This document shows positions 1 to 5,180 of a stretch of 5,866 nucleotides of DNA, in pieces. The stretch comes from an uncultured Eubacteriales bacterium (GTDB lineage Bacteria > Bacillota_A > Clostridia > Christensenellales > Aristaeellaceae): the NCBI GenBank assembly GCA_902775835.1, contig CACYNZ010000235.1, positions 1-5,866 of the forward strand. Direction: 5' to 3'. A program made the position numbers and the translations under genes. Each line of letters begins with the position of its first letter. Within the stretch, counting starts at the first letter, position 1. The notes under the pieces are model-generated. The model saw only the letters and a program-made list of their open reading frames with translations, ran no database searches and was not told the DNA's origin.

Positions 1-121
1 GTTTGCTTTCAACTTCCTCAAGCTTTGCCAGGATATCCGCATCCGTGGCCTTGTTCAGTTTGAGCTTAATCTGCACGGTGTTCTCTGCGTCCCAGCGTGC
101 GCTGGCTTCCTTACTTGGCAT
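1..121 (-). CDS. Small hypothetical protein, possible ribbon-helix-helix type (partial, 3' end outside window)
   Basis: Only the first 40 residues are present, because the gene runs off the left edge. It starts MPSKEASARWDAENTVQIKL and continues with alternating polar and hydrophobic residues (KLKLNKATDADI) and a charged helix (LAKLEEVESK). A short basic start, a beta-strand-like stretch (VQIKLKL) and then a helix is the order seen in ribbon-helix-helix DNA-binding proteins and small element-borne regulators. I recognise the general style but cannot name the family. Its ATG overlaps the end of the 79-aa gene upstream by 11 bases (ATGCCAAGTAA), so it is probably translated by coupling as the third gene of this operon. 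Confidence 0.6.
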   Translation of the reverse strand, partial: MPSKEASARWDAENTVQIKLKLNKATDADILAKLEEVESK

Positions 122-350
122 CCAGATCCCTCCAGACCTCAAAATACACACAGCCCATCACGGGAGAAGGGATCCCCACCTTCTGCATCCATGGATCATC
201 TTCGCGGACTTCGTCATCGAAATGGTAAAACTTTTTTTCAGATCCGTCCCAGATCGCAATACCAAAGCACTGCTCATCCTGTTCTGCGATCTTCCAGGCC
301 TCCCATGCGGTCATGAGATGCCCTTCCTTAAATGCCTCAAAAATGCTCAT
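111..350 (-). CDS. Hypothetical acidic protein, 79 aa
   Basis: I do not recognise the family. The protein is small and acidic, rich in Trp, Phe and Tyr (for example WEAWKIAEQDEQ near residues 16-27 and FDDEVREDDPW near 44-54). It has no signal peptide and no membrane segment, so it is probably cytoplasmic. The start is well supported: a TAAGGAGGACATC stretch directly precedes the ATG, and the SD overlaps the TAA stop of the 104-aa gene upstream. Its own stop overlaps the start of the next gene by 11 bases. This tight coupling on both sides argues that it is real and that the three proteins are made together. The function is unknown. Confidence 0.7.
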   Translation of the reverse strand: MSIFEAFKEGHLMTAWEAWKIAEQDEQCFGIAIWDGSEKKFYHFDDEVREDDPWMQKVGIPSPVMGCVYFEVWRDLDAK

Positions 351-360
351 GATGTCCTCC

Positions 361-675
361 TTACCATTCGGTTACGTGATTCACTTCGGCGAGCTTTTCA
401 ACCGTGATCTTGCCGGTCCGGAGCCCTTCGGCCCACTTGTCGGCGGTGCGGTTTAGCTGAGACGGATCGAAATATCTGCGGCGGTCAATCAGTGTGCCGG
501 CATCCTGAATCTTCTCAAGGGCCATAATCGTGAGGGCCTTGAGAATCCGGTAGCTCTGATGGTCGGCTTCAAACAGCTTTTCGTTTGCAGTTCTGGCAAT
601 ATTTGCATCCAATGTGTTAAGCGCGTCAGCCTTGATCTGCTCTGCCCATGCGATCTGCTTTGCGGTACCTGTCAT
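361..675 (-). CDS. Hypothetical protein, 104 aa, first gene of the small-protein operon
   Basis: The protein begins MTGTAKQIAWAEQIKADAL, a start I associate with small uncharacterised proteins on integrative elements and prophages of Bacillota. No function is known to me. It looks all-helical and soluble: an N-terminal helix (residues 4-30), a central helix (about 38-60), then a basic turn IDRRRYFDPSQLN (63-75) and a C-terminal part with KWAEGLRTGKITVEKL. There are no cysteine clusters and no membrane segment. The start is fixed by the strong SD AAAGGAGGGG at 683-692, seven bases before the ATG, and a promoter lies just upstream (717-745). The next gene starts 10 bases after its stop. It could be a helical DNA- or protein-binding accessory factor, but nothing in the sequence proves that. 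Confidence 0.72.
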   Translation of the reverse strand: MTGTAKQIAWAEQIKADALNTLDANIARTANEKLFEADHQSYRILKALTIMALEKIQDAGTLIDRRRYFDPSQLNRTADKWAEGLRTGKITVEKLAEVNHVTEW

Positions 676-716
676 CTTAATGCCCCTCCTTTGTGCCAGC
701 TCTTGCTGACATGGAT

Positions 717-745
717 AGTGTACACCTAACCTATAGAAATGTCAA
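717..745 (-). promoter_or_regulatory. Sigma-A type promoter of the small-protein operon
   Basis: Read on the minus strand, the -35 is TTGACA (740-745, perfect), followed by a 17-base spacer and the -10 TACACT (717-722). Transcription would start near 710, about 20 bases before the SD of the 104-aa gene. The -10 lies inside the 8-base palindrome GTGTACAC (718-725). This palindrome is flanked by an imperfect dyad (GGATA and TAACC, one base out of register), which could be an operator for a repressor. Confidence 0.75.
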
Positions 746-766
746 CAGAGAAATTCAAAAAGTTTT

Positions 767-808
767 TGTGCCCACTTTTGTGCCCAATATCACATCGTTC
801 TGTGCCCA
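767..808. repeat. Three direct TGTGCCCA repeats
   Basis: Identical 8-base copies lie at 767-774, 779-786 and 801-808, with start-to-start distances of 12 and 22 bases, roughly one and two helical turns. Each is preceded by a T-rich stretch (TTT, TTT, TTC), and each is followed by further A/T or C bases without conservation. They fill the gap between the operon promoter and the tRNA terminator. The phasing on one DNA face suggests cooperative protein binding: integrase arm-type sites at an element end, or upstream sites for a regulator of the promoter at 717-745. Confidence 0.65.
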
Positions 809-820
809 TTTCAGGAAAGC

Positions 821-854
821 AAAAAGAAAGAAGCCTTACTGCATAAGGCTTCTT
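821..854 (-). terminator. Rho-independent terminator of the tRNA-Val gene
   Basis: A perfect 11-bp stem (AAGAAGCCTTA at 828-838 with TAAGGCTTCTT at 844-854) encloses a five-base loop. On the minus strand it is followed by TCTTTTT (821-827). It begins only four bases past the tRNA 3' end, so it serves that gene. Confidence 0.85.
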
Positions 855-858
855 GAAG

Positions 859-931
859 TGGTCGCAACAGGACTCGAACCTGTGACCCCATCGATGTGAA
901 CGATGTGCTCTACCAACTGAGCCATGCGACC
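859..931 (-). tRNA. tRNA-Val (anticodon CAC)
   Basis: The minus strand folds into a full cloverleaf of 73 bases. The acceptor stem GGTCGCA pairs with TGCGACC, followed by discriminator A. The D arm is GCTC-AGTTGGTA-GAGC, the anticodon stem CATCG/CGATG has loop TTCACAT, and the T arm is ACAGG-TTCGAGT-CCTGT. Anticodon CAC reads the valine codon GUG. The 3' CCA is not encoded (A is followed by CTT) and must be added by tRNA nucleotidyltransferase. The gene stands alone between its own promoter (965-993) and terminator (821-854). Its 3' end faces the possible integrated element. Confidence 0.95.
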
Positions 932-964
932 ATGAATTGTTGCTAGCTTACTGGCAACGAAATT

Positions 965-993
965 ATAATACCACGGTGTAGGCTGCGTGTCAA
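965..993 (-). promoter_or_regulatory. Strong promoter of tRNA-Val
   Basis: On the minus strand, TTGACA (988-993), a 17-base spacer and TATTAT (965-970, continuing as TATTATAAT) form a nearly perfect sigma-A promoter. Transcription would start near 958, giving a 5' leader of about 27 bases before the mature tRNA, to be removed by RNase P. Confidence 0.88.
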
Positions 994-1021
994 GCATGAA
1001 TTTCAAAAAATGTAGTCCTGT

Positions 1022-1074
1022 TTCAAAAATGAAAAACACAGCAGAGAAGTGCAGTTCTGCACAGTTTCTCTGCT
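1022..1074 (-). terminator. Rho-independent terminator of the pyk-dinB operon
   Basis: On the minus strand a long hairpin (arms 1040-1054 and 1057-1074, loop AA, with a small internal bulge of two bases near 1063-1064) has a 6-bp inner stem (CTGCAC with GTGCAG) and a 9-bp outer stem (AGCAGAGAA with TTCTCTGCT). It is followed by GTGTTTTTC and a second T run (ATTTTT). It begins 18 bases after the dinB stop and closes the four-gene operon before the tRNA promoter. Confidence 0.85.
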
Positions 1075-1091
1075 GCTTCAAGCAGGTATTC

Positions 1092-2312
1092 CTATCTACT
1101 TCCAAGATTTGTTTTATCCAGCCCCCGTACAATGCTGTCGCTCCCAAAACGTTGTCTCAGCATGTCTACTGTTTTTTCCAGTTTCAATCTGCGGGGGTCA
1201 TCTTCAACAGGCGTATCCAGCATGGAAAGCTGAACCGGCTGTTCTTTGTCTTCCGGTATAAGCCGATCAGCCTGAACGCAGAGCAGCCTGATGGGATGTG
1301 ATTCCTCCCAGTGCTCCCGTACCAATTCGCATGCAGTGCGATAGATACGGTCAGTGGAAGCCGTAGGACTGGGCAATGATACCTGGCGGGAGATGACACG
1401 CAGCGAAGGGTCTTTTATCTGAACCGTAACCGTGCAGCACTTGAGATGTTCAGCTCGGAGCCGGGCCCCAACTTTTTCGGAAAGGTGGAGCAATCCCTTT
1501 TCCCATTCTCCAGGCCCGACCAGATCACGCGGAAAGGTTTCAGAGTGGGAGATACTTTTGGCATCGTCCTGCTCATTCCATCTGCGTACAGGGCTGGTAT
1601 CTAAGCCGGCTGCAGCAAGATACAAGGATGCCCCGCTTTTGCCGAGAAGCTGGGTCAGGCCATGTTCACCATACGCCACGATATCGCCGATGGTTGTGAT
1701 TCCGTGGGACCTGAGCAGGGAAGCACTGCTCTGACCGACAAAAATCATATGATCTACAGGAAGCGGATACAGAATGGTCTCCGCATTCTGACGGTTGATT
1801 TCTGTTGTTGCATCCGGCTTTTTATAGTCGCTGCCCATTTTTGCCCAGGTTTTGTTGAAGCTGACACCGGCAGAGATGGTGATGCCAAAGGATTCACGAA
1901 TCTGTCTGCGCAGCTTGTCAGCGATCTCAACACCGCTCCCGAACAGGCGGCGAGATGCGGTTACATCCAGCCAGCTTTCATCCACCGAGAACGGCTCGAC
2001 CTGATCCGTATACTGCAGATACAGTTGATTGATTTTTCTGGAATACTCAGAGTACAGTCCATGATGTGGGGGAAGAAGCACCAGATCGGGACATTTCTTT
2101 CTTGCCTGCCAAACTGTTTCAGCGGTTTTGATGCCAAACTTTTTTGCCGGCATATTCTTGGCAAGAATGATGCCGTGGCGCATGTCCGTATCACCGGCTA
2201 CGGCGACAGGCTTATCGCGAAGTTCCGGATGACTGAGAAGCTCAACGGAAGCATAAAAGTTATTGCAGTCACAATGAAGAATGACGCGGGACTCAGTATC
2301 CACCGTTCTCAT
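1092..2312 (-). CDS. dinB: Y-family DNA polymerase (DNA polymerase IV / UmuC-like)
   Basis: This is an error-prone translesion polymerase that copies past damaged bases, about 406 aa, a normal length. Numbered from the ATG at 2312: the first catalytic motif is HCDCNNFYASVE, with metal ligand D15 and steric-gate Y20. The second is FSVDESWLDVT, with D111 and E112. The helix-hairpin-helix region is near SLLRSHGITTIGDI, and the little-finger domain follows. A C-terminal QLSML (361-365) resembles the beta-clamp binding motif. The start is ambiguous: AGAGG (2313-2317) abuts the ATG at 2312, but stands nine bases before a GTG at 2303, which may be the true start. Either start overlaps the zinc-ribbon gene (20 or 11 bases), so translation is coupled. 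It is the last gene of the pyk operon. No LexA-type box is obvious nearby. Reading it as 474 aa from 2516 would only add the upstream gene in the wrong frame. Confidence 0.92.
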   Translation of the reverse strand: MRTVDTESRVILHCDCNNFYASVELLSHPELRDKPVAVAGDTDMRHGIILAKNMPAKKFGIKTAETVWQARKKCPDLVLLPPHHGLYSEYSRKINQLYLQYTDQVEPFSVDESWLDVTASRRLFGSGVEIADKLRRQIRESFGITISAGVSFNKTWAKMGSDYKKPDATTEINRQNAETILYPLPVDHMIFVGQSSASLLRSHGITTIGDIVAYGEHGLTQLLGKSGASLYLAAAGLDTSPVRRWNEQDDAKSISHSETFPRDLVGPGEWEKGLLHLSEKVGARLRAEHLKCCTVTVQIKDPSLRVISRQVSLPSPTASTDRIYRTACELVREHWEESHPIRLLCVQADRLIPEDKEQPVQLSMLDTPVEDDPRRLKLEKTVDMLRQRFGSDSIVRGLDKTNLGSR

Positions 2313-2532
2313 CCTCTGTTTCCGGGAACGCGTCTGCCTCAAAGAGCTGTTCAAATGCATGGGGATCAAATCTGGGGTCTGATGCAAGCATGGAAAGATG
2401 TGAACGGTCCACAACCGTATCTGTTCCAAGACAGTCCCGGCAGCGATAGCCGCATTCGGTGCATACGCATCCCATCTGTTCACCTTCGGACTGAACCATC
2501 CACTGTCCGCATACACGGCAGCTGCATCTCAT
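2293..2532 (-). CDS. Small zinc-ribbon protein, 79 aa
   Basis: The first 34 residues hold eight cysteines (C3, C5, C8, C22, C24, C27, C31, C34). They are arranged as CxxCG knuckles (CRVCGQW and CTECGYR) plus a further CRDC, so the protein very probably binds one or two zinc ions. The second half is acidic and unstructured-looking (DPRFDPHAFEQLFEADAFPETEDENGGY region). I do not recognise a named family. Zinc ribbons of this size serve in nucleic-acid or protein contacts. The ATG lies six bases after the barstar-like stop, with only a weak SD (GGAAAGG lies rather far upstream), so it probably depends on coupled translation. Its end overlaps dinB, which may mean a joint role with the polymerase, but that is inference from position only. 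Confidence 0.8.
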   Translation of the reverse strand: MRCSCRVCGQWMVQSEGEQMGCVCTECGYRCRDCLGTDTVVDRSHLSMLASDPRFDPHAFEQLFEADAFPETEDENGGY

Positions 2533-2538
2533 GCAATG

Positions 2539-2793
2539 TCACTCTGCCTTTCCAATTACTTCTCCGCCATTGTCTTCAATGACCTGGGAGATGATCTCCA
2601 CAGCCTGACGAACAGCACCGGACCCGGGATTGGCGATGTAAAGGCGTACAGGCTCTCTGCGTTCACCGAGGACATCGTTCAATGCATCGGCGTTCATGCC
2701 GTAGTAATCGGGAAGATCCAGCAGGCGCTTCAGTGCCTGATGAAGCTCGAGGGGAGTGTTGTAGTCAGTAGCATCTAAGAATAGAGTTTGCAT
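2539..2793 (-). CDS. Barstar-family protein (ribonuclease-inhibitor like), 84 aa
   Basis: Barstar is the cytoplasmic inhibitor of the secreted ribonuclease barnase. The signature region LDLPDYYGMNADALNDVL (residues 25-42) aligns with the barstar inhibitory helix. Barstar Y29, D35 and D39 correspond to Y30, D36 and D40 here, but W38 is replaced by N39. Length (84 aa against 89) and the alpha/beta pattern fit the family. The start has a strong SD (AGGAGG, 2799-2804) that overlaps the pyk stop codon, so translation is coupled to pyk. No ribonuclease of the barnase type is in the window. It is therefore an orphan inhibitor: immunity against a toxin domain made by neighbours, control of an unseen RNase, or another protein-binding use of the fold. 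The fold assignment is firm, the target unknown. Confidence 0.88.
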   Translation of the reverse strand: MQTLFLDATDYNTPLELHQALKRLLDLPDYYGMNADALNDVLGERREPVRLYIANPGSGAVRQAVEIISQVIEDNGGEVIGKAE

Positions 2794-2798
2794 GGTTA

Positions 2799-2804
2799 CC
2801 TCCT
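2799..2804 (-). promoter_or_regulatory. SD of the barstar-like gene inside the pyk stop
   Basis: The AGGAGG that precedes the barstar-like ATG by five bases shares two bases with the TAG stop codon of pyk (TAGGAGG). Ribosomes finishing pyk therefore end on the next start signal, which ties the two translation rates together. Confidence 0.85.
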
Positions 2805-4554
2805 AGTTGCAGGATACTGTGCCGTTTGCGGCATTCATCGTGACCACGGCACCGGACTTCAGGATGCGGGTGGCATTGGATGCTCCTATGATGATGGGTA
2901 TATCCAGACTGATTCCGGCAATAACACCCTGGGAATCAGGATCCGGGTCTTCCAGAATCAGACCGGATGATTTGCGCACAAGCGGCAGGAGTGCTTTGGT
3001 GACAGTATGCGTGACAAGGATGGAGCCACTGCGGAATTCTTCCATGGCTGTGGCCAGGTCTTCCACGACATACAGAGCGGCGGTTGCACTGCCCTGACCG
3101 ACTCCCTGGGCACGCAGCAGGGAATGACCGACCACATGAACCTTCATGAGATTGGTGGTTCCGGAGATGCCCAGCGGAACACCGGCGGTAAGCACGACAA
3201 GTTCGCCGTCATGGATGACGTTTGCAGCCACACCGGCATCCACCGCGTGTTCAAACAGATCATCGGTATTGGATTCCTCATTGATGAGAATGGGGATGAC
3301 GCCCCAGGAAAGATTCATCTGATACCATACCGTACGGGAAGGCGTGCAGGCAATAATGGCACAATTCGGCCGATAGCGGGAAATCATCCGCGCCGTCGAT
3401 CCGGCTTTGGTGACGGAAATAATGGCGCTTGCCTTCAGATCATGGGCGCTTGTGACGGTGGCATGGGAGATGGCGGCGGTAATATCATAATGATTGTTGT
3501 ATTTTGCAGTGGCAAACCGGGTGACATAGTCAATGTCACTTTCTGTTTTTACCGCAATCCTCACCATGGTCTGGACTGCTTCAATGGGATAGGCGCCGGC
3601 GGCTGTTTCACCGGAAAGCATGATGGCGCTGGTTCCCTGGTAAATTGCATTGGCTACGTCGGTGGCTTCTGCACGGGTGGGACGCGGATTCTTCATCATG
3701 GAATCCAGCATCTGCGTTGCGGTAATGACGGGCTTTCCTGCAGCCACGCATTCCTGGATGATCTTTTTCTGCAGGGAAGGCACATCCTCCAGGGGAATTT
3801 CCACGCCCATATCACCGCGGGCTACCATGATGCCGTCCGCCACATGCAGGATTTCTTCCAGGTTTTCTACGCCTTCCATGTTTTCAATCTTGGCAATGAT
3901 CCGGATGCTGGTGCATTCTTTTTCCGCCATGATTCTCCGGATCGCCATGATGTCTTCCGCAGAACGCGTGAACGAGGCGGCGATGAAGTCAAAACCGTTT
4001 TCGATGCCGAACAGAATATCATCACGGTCTTTTTCACTGATAAAAGGCATGGAAAGGTGAACACCGGGCACATTGATGCCCTTGTGGTTACTCACGTTTC
4101 CGCTGTTGAGCACGGTACAGTGAATATCGGTTTCGGTGACATCATCCACCTGCAGGCCGACAAGACCATCATCGATCAGGATGGTGTCTCCTGCCTTGAC
4201 GTCGTGCGGCAGATGGGCATAACTGATCTGACAGATTTCCTTTGTTCCGATGACATCACGGGTTGTGAGCGTGAAGATCTGGCCGGCTTCAAGAAAGACG
4301 CGGCCTTCTTCGAAATCACCGGTACGGATTTCCGGACCTTTGGTATCAAGCATGGTGGCAACGGGCAGATTCAGTTCCTCACGGATACGGCAGACCTCTT
4401 TGAACCGTTCCAGATGCTCTGCATGATTGGAGTGACTGAAATTGAAACGGGCAACATCCATGCCAGCCCTCATGAGCGGCCCAACAAGATTTTTTTCAAA
4501 CAGATTGGGTCCCATGGTGCAGACGATTTTTGTCCTTCTGCGTACTTGTGTCAT
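2803..4554 (-). CDS. pyk: Pyruvate kinase with C-terminal swivel-type extension
   Basis: The enzyme transfers the phosphate of phosphoenolpyruvate to ADP, giving pyruvate and ATP, the last step of glycolysis, in the cytoplasm. From the ATG at 4554 it has 583 aa, the size of the Bacillus-type enzyme. Visible motifs are ARFNFSHS (35-42), LDTKGPEIRTG (69-79), the active-site signature IIAKIENMEGV with K222 and metal ligand E224, RGDMGVEIP (246-254, D248), ITATQML (277-283) and MLSGETAAGAYP (312-323). About residues 480-583 form the extra domain related to the PEP-utilising swivel domain; it ends near NAANGTVS. The usual His of that domain (in TSH) is Q542 here. The start at 4554 is chosen because AGGAGGG (4561-4567) lies six bases before it; an upstream ATG at 4605 adds 17 unrelated residues. 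It is the first gene of the operon pyk, barstar-like, zinc ribbon, dinB. Confidence 0.97.
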   Translation of the reverse strand: MTQVRRRTKIVCTMGPNLFEKNLVGPLMRAGMDVARFNFSHSNHAEHLERFKEVCRIREELNLPVATMLDTKGPEIRTGDFEEGRVFLEAGQIFTLTTRDVIGTKEICQISYAHLPHDVKAGDTILIDDGLVGLQVDDVTETDIHCTVLNSGNVSNHKGINVPGVHLSMPFISEKDRDDILFGIENGFDFIAASFTRSAEDIMAIRRIMAEKECTSIRIIAKIENMEGVENLEEILHVADGIMVARGDMGVEIPLEDVPSLQKKIIQECVAAGKPVITATQMLDSMMKNPRPTRAEATDVANAIYQGTSAIMLSGETAAGAYPIEAVQTMVRIAVKTESDIDYVTRFATAKYNNHYDITAAISHATVTSAHDLKASAIISVTKAGSTARMISRYRPNCAIIACTPSRTVWYQMNLSWGVIPILINEESNTDDLFEHAVDAGVAANVIHDGELVVLTAGVPLGISGTTNLMKVHVVGHSLLRAQGVGQGSATAALYVVEDLATAMEEFRSGSILVTHTVTKALLPLVRKSSGLILEDPDPDSQGVIAGISLDIPIIIGASNATRILKSGAVVTMNAANGTVSCN

Positions 4555-4560
4555 CGTGAT

Positions 4561-4567
4561 CCCTCCT
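4561..4567 (-). promoter_or_regulatory. SD fixing the pyk start
   Basis: AGGAGGG six bases before the ATG at 4554 decides this start over the upstream ATG at 4605, which has no SD and lies upstream of the likely transcription start. Confidence 0.85.
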
Positions 4568-4593
4568 GTTTGCAACAGATTATTGCATGGAAA

Positions 4594-4622
4594 ATGATAC
4601 AACAAATCAGGACAAAAGAAAA
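4594..4622 (-). promoter_or_regulatory. Probable promoter of the pyk operon
   Basis: On the minus strand, TATCAT (4594-4599) is a fair -10. At 17 bases upstream is only a weak -35 (TTTTCT, 4617-4622). The start would be near 4587, just at a small inverted repeat (TGCAA and TTGCA, 4571-4587) ahead of the SD. The weak -35 suggests help from an activator or a metabolic control, but no clear catabolite (cre) box is seen. Confidence 0.55.
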
Positions 4623-4651
4623 GGTGACGTAAGCATGGAATCAGGGGGGGA

Positions 4652-4680
4652 TTGCATCCTATTGGAAAATCAGGTATAAT
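4652..4680 (+). promoter_or_regulatory. Promoter of the P-loop protein gene
   Basis: A perfect TATAAT (4675-4680) stands 17 bases after TTGCAT (4652-4657). Transcription would begin near 4687. It points away from the pyk promoter, which lies about 50 bases to the left, so the two units are divergent. An inverted repeat GTTCTT-AG-AAGAAC (4689-4702) lies at the predicted start. Confidence 0.72.
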
Positions 4681-4721
4681 TTGTCCAGGTTCTTAGAAGA
4701 ACAATGTAGGAGGGGTTCCCG

Positions 4722-5132
4722 ATGATTCAGATTATTGCAGGTCTCAAGGGTTCCGGAAAGACCAAGCGGCTGATTGACATGACCAACGATGCTGCCAAGG
4801 AAGGCACCCATGATGTTCTGTTTTTGGATGATGACAATCGGTATATGTTCGATATTGATCATAAAGTCCGTTTTATCAATGCGGGTGAATACCATGTGCA
4901 TACTCCGGAAATGTTTGTGGGCTTCCTGTCCGGAATGCTGAGCCAGAATTTCGACGTGGGTACAATTTTTATCGACGCCTTCATGAAGCTCTGCAAGACA
5001 GACCTGGCGGAGAGCCAGTGGCTGTTCTCCAGCATGGAAGAGCTGAGCGCCAAGCATGGTGTGAACTTCGTGCTTTCTGTGAGCGCGGATCCCGCAACCC
5101 TGCCTGAGTTTGTCAGCAAGTATCTGATCTGA
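4722..5132 (+). CDS. Small P-loop NTPase-like protein, 136 aa, unknown role
   Basis: Walker A is GLKGSGKT (residues 7-14, with K13 and T14), right at the N-terminus, and a Walker B-like strand TIFIDAF (81-87, D85) follows. A conserved-looking LFLDDDNRYMFDIDHKVRFIN lies at 33-53 (hydrophobic strand then acidic turn). The C-terminal strand VNFVLSVSAD (114-123) could be a sensor-like element. There is no membrane segment or signal peptide, so it is cytoplasmic. At 136 aa it is much shorter than most AAA+, RecA or thymidine kinase proteins, though the layout is reminiscent of the P-loop end of such folds. Similar short proteins occur as hypothetical proteins in Bacillota. The start is fixed by AGGAGGGG (4708-4715), six bases before the ATG. 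A hairpin follows, so it is probably monocistronic. The substrate and partner are unknown. Confidence 0.85.
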   Translation: MIQIIAGLKGSGKTKRLIDMTNDAAKEGTHDVLFLDDDNRYMFDIDHKVRFINAGEYHVHTPEMFVGFLSGMLSQNFDVGTIFIDAFMKLCKTDLAESQWLFSSMEELSAKHGVNFVLSVSADPATLPEFVSKYLI

Positions 5133-5146
5133 TGCGGTCGGCATAA

Positions 5147-5180
5147 AAATGGGGTGGCAGGCATGACTGCCGCCCCATTT
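5147..5180 (+). terminator. Hairpin between the P-loop gene and thrC (probable terminator)
   Basis: A 14-bp stem (AAATGGGG-T-GGCAG at 5147-5160 with CTGCC-G-CCCCATTT at 5167-5180, one G-T wobble) has a six-base loop. It is GC-rich in the middle. On the plus strand only a short T run (ATTT) follows. On the minus strand the A run (AAAAAT) would give a better T tract. It probably ends the P-loop transcript, possibly incompletely, or acts as an attenuator ahead of thrC. Confidence 0.65.

Larger units (their letters stand above)
1..858. mobile_element. Possible end of an integrative element or prophage at tRNA-Val (inferred)
   Basis: The segment between the left edge and the 3' end of the tRNA-Val gene carries three small, tightly packed genes of unknown function, of the kind common in phages and integrative elements of Bacillota. 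They are read away from the tRNA. Three direct TGTGCCCA repeats sit next to the tRNA, as integrase arm-binding sites often do. Tyrosine integrases commonly target tRNA 3' ends, which fits the side on which this segment lies. No integrase, excisionase or second attachment copy is in view, so the outer boundary and even the mobile nature are inference. The alternative is an ordinary chromosomal operon next to a tRNA. Confidence 0.4.

Noticed and set aside
693..899. A plus-strand frame ending in VATGLEPVTPSM
   Set aside because: That ending is the translated tRNA T-arm region, a classic artefact. The frame also covers the repeats and the terminator.
836..1147. A minus-strand frame of 103 codons through the tRNA
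   Set aside because: It reads through the tRNA-Val gene, its promoter and the dinB terminator, so it cannot be a real protein.
1662..2582. A 306-codon open frame on the plus strand over dinB and the zinc-ribbon gene
   Set aside because: It has no SD and no recognisable motifs, and lies antisense to two well-supported genes.
4571..4587. Inverted repeat TGCAA and TTGCA in the pyk leader as a cre or other named operator
   Set aside because: It lacks the central CG of a cre box, and 5-bp arms are short enough to arise by chance, so it is only noted under the pyk promoter.
3007..4632. A 541-codon open frame on the plus strand, antisense to pyk
   Set aside because: Its translation is low-complexity, Gly/His/Asp-rich and matches no protein family. 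The minus strand carries a full pyruvate kinase, so the open frame is a by-product of pyk codon usage.
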